Part shown: positions 51,454 to 61,435 of the stretch, one piece after another | Position numbering within the stretch: the first letter of the stretch is position 1 | How the letters are laid out: each line of letters opens with the position of its first letter | Origin: Kitagawia praeruptora | Lineage: Eukaryota > Streptophyta > Magnoliopsida > Apiales > Apiaceae | Length of the DNA: 64,000 nucleotides | Direction of reading: 5' to 3' | NCBI GenBank assembly: GCA_037693485.1 | Contig: CM075348.1 | Coordinates: 104,826,109 to 104,890,108, forward strand | Translations under genes and position numbers: made by a program | The notes under the pieces: generated by a model | Database searches by the model: none | What the model was told of the DNA's origin: nothing | Seen by the model: the letters and a program-made list of their open reading frames with translations, nothing else

Positions 51454-53590
51454 CATGGTATAAGATAGGCATGCTTGAATCAACAGGGTATATCATTTTA
51501 TGAAAATAACTGCAAGTAAAGACAGATTTACTTGCCTCCGGTAGAATGCAACAGCTCAGCTCAACCTACTTGTACTCAACCTTCGCTTTCCCTTTATTGC
51601 TAGGGCCTACGTCCTTCGTATCTACATAAACCATAATCACTACTTTAGAATACTATACCACTTAATCGTCTCATCTTAATCTACCCAAACGATTCCTATA
51701 TCGCATCGATACTTAACATATAACATACGTACCTGATATTATTATTAACTTGACTTGTAATTCGCTAGTCTCTAATCACATAACATAAAACATATAAGTC
51801 ATGCAATTCACATAAGTCACTTAGCAGCTAAACATAATTTATAAGCATTCATGCTATTTAACATATACTTTATTACTTATAATTTTACGAAAATCGGACA
51901 GAGTTTCCTTTGTAATATAGACTATTCATCGGAAAAATATCCGGCTCCACTACACAATCAAGTACCTACGATGGATTTAAAATCCACCTACAAGCCAAGT
52001 GGATTTATAATATCATAATAACTCATAATCATACTATCTATCACATAATTCGAAATCGTCAATAATCACTAAACAATATTTAGCAAATCACTAACATTTC
52101 ATACTTCTCAATAATTCGAATAATTCCTATAAAATCACATAAATTCGAATTAGTAATTTCGAAAACTAGTCATGCAATCTTATAATTCTCGAAAACTTCA
52201 TATACGAATAATAATCAAATTTTTGACTCATGTTCATCATTGTCGATTCACCGGCTCATTATAAAAATCATAGCCGACGGGCAAAAGTTTCGGTGGTACT
52301 CTAAATTTGAGCCTCCAACACGAAAATTCTACCACTTAAACTCATAAACATAACGGTTAGCAGGAATCGAAGTATAGCAGTTCGAACTCAAGCAAAAACC
52401 GAAGTGGGTTTAAAAATTTTCTTCACAAAATTCGATCATACATACACGGCATATATACATATACTCGAACCATCTTAACTTAGCACAATACCAACAAAAA
52501 CAAACATATAATCATATACGAATGATCATGGGCACCATAACTAAGTAATATTCGAAGCAATCCTGCAAGAATCAAGACCAAAAACGAAAGGAATTTATAA
52601 TTTCTTCATAAAAATCGGACACATATACACGGTAAACATGTATGTATAACCGAACTTGCATAGAACAACACCAACATGATCTTTAAGCATCAAACAGAGA
52701 CTAGAAATCATGGGTACTAATTTTTAAAGCAAGAATCGAAGCAAACAGTCGAGCTAAAGCAAAACTCCGAAGTGGGTTTGAGATTCTCATCACCAAATCG
52801 ACATGCATCTACGTAAATGGATAGAAGAACGAAAATTATATATAAATCCGTCTCCGATTATACAAACCGGTCGGAAAAAGAGGTTAACGGAGAGGAGAGG
52901 GAGAAGTTACCAAGAGAGAGAGAAAACAGAGAGAGAGAGAGAGACAGTCGAGTGTAAGGAATGAGGAGGAAGAGAATGAGCTAGTGGTAGTGTTGTGTAG
53001 AATATCCAGGGGCAAAACTGACCTTTTACAATTGCTATTTTACTTTTCTAAAAATCAATTTTTAATCCTTTATAAAAATGAAATCAAATAAGAAAATGGG
53101 GTGAATATATTTTTAGAAAATTTTAAAATAAAGTTCTTGAAATTAGGAGAATCCTCATATTTTTAAAATAATAATTTGATCAAAAATGAATTTTATACGA
53201 ATTTTTGAAATAACGGCTCTTTAAATGAAATAATGCTTTTAAATCATTTTAAAATACCAAATCATACAATTAAATATTCACACTAATTTTTATAACTCAA
53301 CAATATCACAAATATGATAATGCAAAAGATTTCATGATTAAAATCAACTCCAATGATTTTATATGAATTTTAAATGATTAAATATGCACTTTTAAAAATA
53401 CTTTTAATGCTTCTAAAAATATAAATAAAATTCGACACGCGTATACAACATATACCAATCATCATATAATCACATAATCATGCTTTCACACATATATTGA
53501 CTTTACCAAAATATATAGATTAACTATCTCACATACTTTTACCTTTAGCATTTAAATAAACGTCTAATAATCGCGAAAATTTCTAAGTCA
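51454..53590 (-). other. Unassigned repeat, possibly part of another gypsy LTR
   Basis: No gene. It has a purine-rich block (GAGAGAGAGAAAACAGAGAG near 52915-52945) and three related phrases around AAAACCGAAGTGGGTTT, AAAACGAAAGGAATTT and AAACTCCGAAGTGGGTTT at 52390-52780, followed in two by CGATCATACATAC-like or CGGACACATATAC-like text. This is reminiscent of long gypsy LTRs, read on the minus strand. No termini, PBS or PPT were found. Confidence 0.35.
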
Positions 53591-53601
53591 TTATAAAAAA
53601 A

Positions 53602-53890
53602 GGGGGAGAAAAGTCATATCTTTTAAACAGCAAATGGGGAGACAAAGGACAGACCTTAATTAAGCAGTTCACGGAACAAGGAAGTTAAATGCTACATACA
53701 GAGGGAGAAGTTCTGAATCCAAAAAAGGGAGACAAAGGACAAACCTCAGATATACCTTTCATGAACCAAGGAACTTAAATGCTACATGGAGGGGGAGAAG
53801 TTCTGAATCCAAAAAGGGGAGACAAAGGACAAACCTCACATATACCTTTCATAAACCAAGGAAGTTGAATGATACATATAGGGGGAGAAG
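53602..53890 (+). repeat. 90-bp-period array of polypurine tracts (Sirevirus)
   Basis: Three tandem units with an exact 90-bp period: GACAAAGGAC at 53641, 53731 and 53821, and GGGAGAAG tracts at 53703, 53793 and 53883, preceded by a first GGGGGAGAAAAG at 53602. Multiple PPT copies upstream of the 3' LTR are a known Sirevirus feature. Between tracts each unit reads ACCTTTCATGAACCAAGGAA or close variants. Confidence 0.85.
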
Positions 53891-54015
53891 TCCTTATTCC
53901 TTAAAAAGGAGTTAAGCAGTACAGAGCAGAACCCGTGTCATGGAAGCTTGATCAAAATTTCTGCCTCTATGAAAGAAAGATCTGAAGAGTGGTTTTTGTT
54001 ATCATCACTCTCTCG

Positions 54016-54044
54016 ATTTATGTCTATTCTCTGTAGACATAAAT
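54016..54044 (+). other. 11-bp inverted repeat next to the final PPT
   Basis: ATTTATGTCTA, 7 bases, TAGACATAAAT: a perfect 11-bp stem directly followed by AGAGGGAGAAC. Its place at the PPT/LTR edge is unusual. Confidence 0.7.
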
Positions 54045-54583
54045 AGAGGGAGAACTTAGTAACTTATGAAGAAACAACATGCACGGACTTGAAGCATGCT
54101 GAAAATGTTCAAATCAATAAAAGAAGACTTTCCAGAAATGGTGACCTTTAAAGTTTGAGCGTGTGACAAGCAATTCCATAAATGTATTTTCATTTTGTAT
54201 AGTCTACTTGTTTTCATGCAGCATAAATAGACTACATGAGCAGCATAGTTTGATAAGGGAAATACTTGAGCTAATTTAGATAAATCTTTAGATTTCTCGC
54301 ATCAAACTTTGTATACGCAGTTGTATTTTTGTAACATAGAATTTCTTCAATATATCTCAGGTGGATCGACTCAAGTCCATCTAAAAGTTTTAAAGATTGT
54401 GTGTCATATATAGTCTTTAATTCTTACTTGCTATCATCTTGTTCTCGCCTAGAATACGCACTTAACTTTCTATCTTTGTGTCTAGCTAGATTTTCACAAT
54501 TCGGAAGAAAAGTGAAAATTTGACTAGATTGTATTCAACCCCCCTTCTACAATCTAGATTGTATTGTTGGGCCTCAACAGGGA

Positions 54584-55563
54584 TGATACACTACCACTAC
54601 ATGGAGTAGTTTCTCCATCTAGAGATTCAAAAGTACTTAGAACTTGACTATCTTTGACGAAAATAGGGGATGCCATAATATTATCAAAGTCTGGTGCTCC
54701 ATGAGTTTTATGTTTTTTTACCAGAAATGTTATCTTACCACTTAACGGACTTCGCTAAAATCATCCGGCAACCATCCATGCCAGCAAAGTATTTTTTCAG
54801 TATCTTCAAAGTACGATTGTTTCTCCATCTCATACTACATATTAGATTAGCATATATATAGTTGTTTCTCAATAAATGTATACAAAATGCAAGACGATAT
54901 ATTACTTGACATTGGAGGGTTATTCCACTTTGATGCATGGATTCAATGTTCTTAAGGCATCCATGAAATTTGTTGCAACACTTCTGAATTATTTGCCGAC
55001 GGGATTTCATGCTTGTCGCGGAATGTCGGCTAACATTTGTTTTATCTTTATAATCTTGTAGCACTCGACTCCAAAACTGATTTCGTGGTTGAGAATTACC
55101 GATTATTGGATCTTCAATGACCCTCAAATAAGCTCGACAAATAGCTTGATGCAATACCACTTGAGTAGCTTTTGTTAAAAAAAATGCAGATGGTTGAAAC
55201 AAGTTTTTGAGAACTTTTGTTAAAAAATTTGCAGATGGTTGAAACAAGTTTGCGTACTAATTTATAGAAAGTCAGTGTCAAAATATTATATCGTTGAGAT
55301 GGTCGTTGGAACATAAATATTCAGTGATATTAGTTTGCAGTAGGTAGTTAGTATGAGTTAACTCATTTCTCTCCAAATCTAGTTAAAAGATGATGTGGCA
55401 TCGATGCATAAATGCATCCTTGGTTTCAAATTTAGAACCAAGAATGCATTTATGCATATTTGCATCCAATTGTAGTACCCTTTTAGAGTTGAGTATTTTA
55501 GCAGTTGGTGCTATAATATAGCAATAGCATTAAGGATAGCATTGCATTGGACTTACTCTAATA
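54584..55563 (-). mobile_element. Fragment of a PIF/Harbinger-like DNA transposon
   Basis: It contains the Myb/SANT remnant. At its right edge is a terminus reading GCATTGCATTGGACTTACTC then TAA (about 55540-55565), the GCATTGGA...CTCTTA style of plant Harbinger ends. The left end is not visible; it is cut by the Sirevirus LTR. Confidence 0.4.
54735..55247 (-). pseudogene. PIF/Harbinger-associated Myb/SANT-type protein remnant
   Basis: The 170-codon frame includes QAICRAYLRVIEDPIIGNSQ, then FWSRVLQDY, KSRRQIIQKCCNKFHGCLKN and LKILKKYFAGMDGCRMI. This is the N-terminal domain of plant proteins often annotated as glutathione S-transferase T3-like or NAM-associated, which are Myb/SANT-type DNA-binding proteins related to ORF1 of PIF/Harbinger transposons. 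The first ~25 residues, with a tandem-like PSANFLTK/PSAFFLTK repeat, are not typical. Beyond the stop (54735) other frames still read FDNIMASPIFVKDSQ and TFESLDGETTPCSG, like the variable linker of that family, so a frameshift ended the ORF early. No transposase is present. Confidence 0.6.
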
Positions 55564-56280
55564 ATGTTTCCATTTACTCCCTTATCATTTGGCACCGCCC
55601 TTATCATTTGGTACCGTTCCCAAATTCAATTCTTTGCTAATTAAAGTGAGCCACCGATTCCACCGCCACATCCAGTTTTTTGGCATCAACATCCGGCGCT
55701 ACCGCCATCTTTTGTTCTAGCCAGCGGTTTGTTTCTTCACCGTCTCCACCTGACCGTCGGTTTAGAGTGATTTGTTCACGGCTTTCGAGTCGTGGAGGTC
55801 TTCTACTTAATTTTGATTTTGTTCATAAAAAGAGAAAAGAAAAGATTCTAATGGTTGTGTTTCCCTGACAACCCATTTCCGACTAATGAACCTCTCTGAT
55901 GATGGCCTACACGTTATCATCTAAACATCCAACTCCTCTGATAAACTTTCTTGAATGAAAGAATTCATTTTTTGGATATTGTATCATTGATACAATTTAT
56001 GTACGTTAATCGTACCGTTGACAAAAAAAACATCCAGCTCCTATGATGTCGTCCATGATTTCAATCTAACTGAAATCTAATTTATTGGTGTTCATCTGGT
56101 GTTCATATAATTGGTAAAATTTCTCCATTTTTACTATTACATAGTGAATTATCTTTGGTGTTTCATATTATATATTTTAACTTTCTTTAGTCACGTTTAT
56201 TATGCGATCCGATAGCAAATTTATGTCTTGTTTCTTATAAGATTAATTTTAACATTAGGATTATTTTGGTTTTGTCTGTT
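55564..56280. other. Possible exon remnant and non-coding flank
   Basis: From 55681 one frame reads (X)ASTSGATAIFCSSQRFVSS and then PPDRRFRVICSRLSSRGG to 55868. Its first codon is TTG, not ATG. Ser/Arg-rich composition resembles a plastid transit peptide, so this could be a damaged first exon, but I do not recognise the gene and no splice site or further exon can be defended. The rest is AT-rich. Confidence 0.25.
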
Positions 56281-56807
56281 GGGAGTGTGTATTCAATTCA
56301 GATTTCAACGGATTATTAATAATCCACAGATTTTGGTAGATTGTTGTTAATTTAATCTTCTACGTAGAATCCACGCAGAATTGGTAGAGTCCATGCAGAA
56401 TCGACGTAGAGTTTGTTGAGTCTTCGTAGAATTGAGCTTAAATCCACTAAAATCTCTTGGATTTTGGTGAGGTTTCAAAAAATTAAAAATATATTGTGAA
56501 ATCCAACAAAATCCACGGACTTTTAAAATCCTTCAAAGTCAATAAGTTTTTGAATACCACCATATTTAAATAGATTGTTTATAATCTGTATTGAATACAT
56601 CTAGATTTTAAAAGATTATTCGAAATTCGGATTGAATACCCCCAAACGTTTTAAAATCTGAATTGAATACCATCAAATTTTAAAGGATTGTTTAAATTCT
56701 TTATTGTATACACCCAGATTTTAATGGATTTTTTAAAATCATGATTGAATACCTTTCAACTTTTGATATCCAAAAAAATCTTATAGAATCTAGATTAATG
56801 CACCCCC
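56281..56807. mobile_element. MITE-like element with degenerate internal repeats
   Basis: The left end GGGAGTGTGTATTCAATTCA and the right end (reverse complement GGGGGTGCATTAATCTAGAT) form imperfect inverted repeats. The interior repeats a 50-60 bp unit around ATTGAATACCATCAAATTTT followed by AAAGGATTGTTTAAA-like text at least four times between 56545 and 56770. No coding. A clean target duplication was not found, so superfamily is uncertain. Confidence 0.5.
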
Positions 56808-56829
56808 GGCCCCTTTTCCCAACAAAAAA

Positions 56830-57812
56830 CCTAAGATTGGGGAAGGGGGGTTGTACACAATCTTGACAATCTGTCTTTCGAACTACTCAAGACTTTACAG
56901 TTTATATGAGTTAACAGAGGTAATAAAACAAGTAAACAAAAGCAAATGTACTCAACACTATTTAAAAAATTTAGGTGGAGTTTTTGATCCACCTGAGATA
57001 TATAGATTGAAGAAATAATCTGCAAGTGTCTCACAACTGTAATTTTACAATGCTTTTTGGTAGACAAGAAAACCTATCAAATACTAAGTGAAAATTCTCT
57101 ATGTTTTCTTAGTCTAAAAGCAATGCTACACTTGGTTATATATACCCAAGTTTACAACTCCTACTAGAAACAAAGATATTACATTTTTCTAGGACTAGCA
57201 CGCATGCTTCATCACTCTTTGTCTTCATATGAGTCAATTTGGCTGATTGTCTTTGACAAAATTTTCTTTGAAATTATCATCCAACTTTCTTGTATAGAAA
57301 GAAATGTTTCTTCTTCTTCGAGGATACCACCAACTAGCTTCCATGCACTTTGAAAGTCTATCAACCCATGTGATCTGTCATCTCTGTCAAGTCACTATCA
57401 ATCACTAGAATCAAGATATCATTTGTTGAAGTAATTATTCGTTGAAGCGGTTATCCGTTGAGGGTTAAGTGCTATCCATTGATGAGTATCTTCCGTTGGT
57501 GTAGATTGTTCATCCGTTGAATTATCATTTTCACTTATGCAGAATTACAAAGCATAACCTATATACAATTAGCTAACCTATTCTACATATCCATTGATAG
57601 TCAACATGACTCACAGAATGTATCAACTATACTCTCAACTGATAGCTTATCCGTTAAATACTCTCAGTGCATATTACAAGACTTATCCGTTGATAAGTTT
57701 CTTCTTTAAAGGATGCTGATTATCATGTCATCTGTTGATGAGCTACAAACTTACTTATACAAAATATGTGTTAGGTATTTGTAATATCATAAAAAATAAC
57801 ATAATTCCTAAC
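56830..57812 (-). mobile_element. Solo-LTR-like Sirevirus LTR
   Basis: On the minus strand it starts TGTTAGGAATTATG, as the LTR at 32955 does. It holds the same CATCAACGGATGA-type words (57430-57735) and a TCTCAGGTGGATCAAAAACT phrase also related to the other Sirevirus LTRs. It ends with TACAACCCCCCTTCCCCAAT. No gag or PBS adjoins it. The 3' edge near 56830 is uncertain and lies close to the MITE-like element; no target duplication was identified. Confidence 0.7.
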
Positions 57813-58130
57813 AATTAGTTTTGTATGCATGTATTTAGTTACGATTTTGGTCGATACTTTTTTTCTACTTTCACCGTGTTTCCACTGTTCTTAATATGTT
57901 AGTTCTATTTTTTACATGTATTAGTGCTTGCTGGTTTAAAAGTGCTTGCTATATATTACTGTAATAGGAGTATTTGATTGCTTAATCTACTCCACCATAT
58001 CTCTAATTTTCATAGTTCTCTTTGTGTTATTTTTCTCATGTCAATCAGTAATAATACTAATAATAGCATTTCTACCATATCTGGAATATTTGCTTCATTA
58101 CAAATTTATGTAGTGGTCATTTCTTTAAAA
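57813..58130. other. AT-rich flank, nothing recognised
   Basis: No coding motif or repeat structure seen. Short ORFs here lack features. Confidence 0.4.
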
Positions 58131-58307
58131 GGAAATGCTATGTTTCCCAAATTTTTCTCCCAAATTCCTTTCCCAAATGACATGGCAAGTAATTATTGGT
58201 TATAATTATAATGGGCCCGCTAGGGCCATCCAATTAAAATATCCCAACATGCCACATCATTAATGACACATCATTTTGGAGCAATATTTGGGTGCCTAGC
58301 ATTACCC
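58131..58307. mobile_element. Mutator-type MITE
   Basis: This 177-bp element has long imperfect inverted repeats: left GGAAATGCTATGTTTCCCAA, right (reverse complement) GGGTAATGCTAGGCACCCAA. It is flanked by a 10-bp duplication, TTCTTTAAAA at 58121-58130 and TTCTGTAAAA at 58308-58317, with one mismatch. A 9-10 bp duplication suggests the Mutator superfamily. No coding. Confidence 0.75.
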
Positions 58308-58317
58308 TTCTGTAAAA

Positions 58318-58918
58318 TAGCATCGGATTCATGGGTTAGTTCTTGTTTATATAATTATGCCTATAATTGAGATGCAATTACTGACTATATTTATTGCTTT
58401 AGTTTCGTTGTCATTTTGAATTTAAGTATTATGTCTTTCTTTCAAAAACATATATTATGTCTGTAATTGAGAATATAATTATGTCTATGATTATTGACTA
58501 TATTTGAAGTTTTAGTGGTTGTTTCCACTTATATTTTCTTTCAAAATTTTGAATTCTATTAATATTCAATTTAGTGGCCATGAGTAAAATTAGTAAAATT
58601 AATAAATTAGTAAAATTGTACCATGAATATATATGTTCATTGGGGACTACAAGTGATAGTTTATTTAGTGTCATGGGAGGCAATTTAGAATCACAAATGT
58701 TGATTTATTTTGTGCCTTTAAGAGGTAATAAAGTACCACTAATGTTGGTTTGTAAATATCATATATGGAGTTTTTTTTTTCGAATTTTCAATCTATCTTT
58801 TGGTAACATTTTTACGGGTTAATAATGAGTGCCATTTCATAAATTACATTTATTAGGTGTAGATCAGTTAACTAATTTTTTAATTGTGTATAATTTGTTT
58901 TAATGTGATTTTGAATGC
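58318..58918. other. AT-rich intergenic DNA
   Basis: An 82-codon ORF at 58574-58822 (MAMSKISKINKLVKLYHEY at its start) has no recognised domain. The surrounding sequence repeats phrases such as AATTATGTCTATGATTATTG. Nothing else was seen. Confidence 0.35.
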
Positions 58919-58976
58919 TTTTTTTTTTTTTGCTAATTAAAATTTTATACCAAAAGGAACAACTGATACAAATCTA

Positions 58977-58988
58977 GGGGCATACCCC
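58977..58988 (-). other. Conserved 3' hairpin of LINE-like element B
   Basis: GGGGTATGCCCC on the minus strand, identical in sequence and in distance from the poly-A to the copies at 9939-9950 and 37815-37826. Confidence 0.7.
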
Positions 58989-59071
58989 GCGAAATCAACA
59001 GCCGACAAACAAAGTCAAAACATTACAATGTCATTAGACAGTCAACATTAAACGAGAAATCTTAAAATAAA

Positions 59072-60445
59072 CTAAACAGCCTGAGAATTTATGAAAGGCC
59101 CTGGTTCACACCCCAGGGTCCCCTGCCAAGGCTGCATCCTGAAATCTCCATCCATGTCATAAACTATGCATCTGCATGAATGCATACCATCATTACCAGC
59201 ATCCGAGCCTATCCTGGATCCAGAATCCAGGCCTATAATGTGCACAATGTAAGTCACAACAGAGCACCAGCCATTACAACAAATTACAATACTTCCAACC
59301 CGCAAGCTGGACCACTCTAGCGCCCTATCCAGCCCTGTCACAATAATGACATTATACCCTGCATTTAATCTATGCTGATTCCCATCAGTAACACCAATTA
59401 GACAAGAGGTCACAACAATCTCCTTTGCTTGAGAAATAAATCTACAGACCATTCTCACATCGAGCCAAGCAATAGGCAGACCATCAATCATCAACATTGG
59501 CACGGAACCAGCACATTCCCTGTCAAACCCATTCGAGACAATGAAATTGTACCCATTCGAAACACAAGCAGCGGGGACCTCATATCTGTACTCAAAAGAG
59601 TCAGAAACCCTTTCCTTTGCCATTGCACCATACTTCTCGAAGCACCGCATTCTACTCATCAACCAGAATTCTGTTCGAATGCAAACTGAACAACCTCCAA
59701 CCATTCGAGAATTTGCACCATTACTAGCGACTGCAAGAAGATCACCACCACATTGGCTTAATAAAATTCCCTCAACCACAATTCTTCTTACAAGGTCTGC
59801 CACCAACCCTGAAATGACTTCATCATCCTCCGAATCCACATCATTCGTGTAGTTTAAATTTCCCGAGACAGTACCCAAGACGTCCCCCAAATTCACAGAA
59901 TCTGCCATCCTTTCATCATTTGAGATTTACAATCCTCCAATTAACCCAGTAGCATTCGGGTTAGGGTGTGGGGAACCCTCAACATTCAAAGAGGGGTTTG
60001 GGGAACCAACAATTTGGGTCTTAACCTCCTCCACATCATCCATAGCAATAACAGATCTCGGATTCTCAAAATCCGATAACTCAATCAATGGATCAACTCC
60101 TACTTCATGTAGACTGAAAGATTTCTTTTGAGAGAGAACCTTACCATCAGTTAAAAGATGCTTGACCCGGGTACGAGTGCAAGGATTCTCTGGAATCATC
60201 GTAACAAGGCGTTCAGCAAAGGAGACCCGCGCGCCTTCCTTCTTGCCATCAATCTTTATGCTTGACCCTTCCAAATTCTTGGATCGAGTGTCAACAGAAG
60301 GTATCACCGATACCAAATCAACCGCAAACGAAACCCTTTTCGGGTTCGGAACTGAGTCCAACCCTGCAAGGGCACTTTGTGAACACGCACGGAAAGGAAT
60401 CTCCGTCACAAGGTTCTCCGAAAAGGAAACCCTCTTCGAACTCAT
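59072..60445 (-). pseudogene. Element B protein with RVxF-type motifs, one stop
   Basis: The ATG at 60445 begins MSSKRVSFSENLVTEIPFRA. Further motifs are NPKRVSFAVDLVSVIP near residue 32 and GARVSFAERLVTMIP near 71. The frame meets TAA at 59927 (IGGL*ISND) and then continues in the same register, through MADSVNLGD, to 59072. The stop is one C-to-T step from CAA, so the ancestral ORF had about 457 codons, near the 484 of element A. An acidic stretch (DVDSEDDEV) precedes a hydrophobic C-terminal part with CSVC and IVVTSCLIGVTDGN. This is weakly like A (MVIACQLVGSFSG) and has no known domain. Confidence 0.7.
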
Positions 60446-60737
60446 AACAGGCCTAAAAAAAACTGATAAGAAATTTGGTGTTTAGGTGAGGGATTAGAGA
60501 TGGAAATGGATTAACGAAGGTTGATTGTATAGATCTGATGAAAATATGTCCGAGAATTAGAGGCGGCTAATTAAGGGTTTCTAGAGAGAAGGAGGAGAAT
60601 CTCTCTCTAGACTCTTGTTAATGATAGAAGTTGCATATGCATATCAATATTATACTCAAGAAATATAGTTATTGTCTCTTTAAATAACATTTCAAACATG
60701 AGTTAAATTTGCCTAATTAGTATATATTATATTATTA

Positions 60738-60904
60738 ATAGCCCAACAAAGGTTTTGGTGAGACAATTTATTCAACAAAAAATTACTAATTTACCCTTGT
60801 GCTTTCTATTTTTTATAAAATAGCCCAACAAGGGGTTGGTGAGACAATTTATTCAACATAAAATTACTAATTTACCCTTATGCTTTCCATTTTTTAGAAA
60901 AAAA
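60738..60904. repeat. 82-bp tandem duplication
   Basis: Two adjacent copies, starting at 60741 and 60823, read GCCCAACAAAGG...TTGGTGAGACAATTTATTCA then ACAAAAAATTACTAATTTAC and CCTTGTGCTTTC, with a few differences. Confidence 0.85.
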
Positions 60905-60975
60905 TGTTGTTAGGGAGGATCGAACTTGAGTCTATCACGAAATTTGCATATCACCATACGAACTAATTCATATGT
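60905..60975 (-). mobile_element. Possible tRNA-derived SINE head
   Basis: On the minus strand a box-A-like GAATTAGTTCGTATGG is followed about 30 bases later by AAGTTCGATCCTC, close to the RNA polymerase III box B (GGTTCGANTCC), the arrangement of tRNA-derived SINEs. The adjacent 82-bp duplicated sequence would then be its body. No poly-A or target duplication was recognised. Confidence 0.35.
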
Positions 60976-61435
60976 GTTGTAAATCATATACTTAATATGT
61001 GAATGTTTGTGTATGACTTGAACGAAAAAAAATAGTAAAACTCTTTTTCTCTGAAAGCTAGAACATACGTAATTCGATTATTTAAAATAACATACAAAAT
61101 AAATAAAATTAAATATACAATTATGTCAACAAAAGACTAGAATAAAAAAAGATGTATGGATATGTAGGCCACCTCAGCTAATTGAGTATGTTTAAAAAAA
61201 AATTAAAAAACTAAATCCTAGATAATATTTAAAATATACCACTATCTAAACAAGCAAAAACTAAAAGGGGTAAATCTACTTCAAAAATTTCATGTATAAA
61301 TTTGATTTAAAAATAAAAAAATTTAAATATAGGATCACATGTTATATCTAACAAAATTTAAAGTGTGTTATTTACTACTTTTTACTACAAAATTATCGCA
61401 TGTGGTATTAGAACCTACCCGACTAATGGTGCATT
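60976..61435. other. AT-rich DNA before the copia 3' LTR
   Basis: Nothing coding or repeated was recognised. Confidence 0.4.

Larger units (their letters stand above)
53590..54583 (+). mobile_element. 3' end of a third Sirevirus with LTR
   Basis: After the PPT array come a hairpin (54016-54044), a final tract AGAGGGAGAAC (54045-54055) and an LTR-like unit. The unit has the Sirevirus 3' signature ATTGTATTCAACCCCCCTTC followed by TACAATC. It ends near TTGTTGGGCCTCAACA at about 54582. Its 5' edge is probably just after 54055 but could not be fixed. Its sequence differs from the other Sirevirus LTRs here, so it is a separate family. Everything upstream of the PPT array is missing. Confidence 0.7.
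58919..60618 (-). mobile_element. RT-less LINE-like element B
   Basis: This is a ~1.7 kb minus-strand element with the same plan as A. Its leader contains GTTTCTAGAGAGAAGGAGGA then GAATCTCTCTCTAGACT (plus strand, 60578-60613). The single RVxF-type ORF is interrupted by one stop. The 3' UTR has GGGGTATGCCCC (58977-58988), AATTTTAATTAGC and poly-A (poly-T from 58919). No RT or endonuclease. A clear target duplication was not found; the 5' edge is set by the end of similarity with element C. Confidence 0.8.

Noticed and set aside
53602..53890. CRISPR-like array
   Set aside because: Direct 90-bp tandem units without spacers, in a plant retrotransposon 3' end; it is a PPT array.
55681..55868. Plastid-protein first exon
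   Set aside because: Only composition supports it; there is no ATG, no recognisable family and no further exon.
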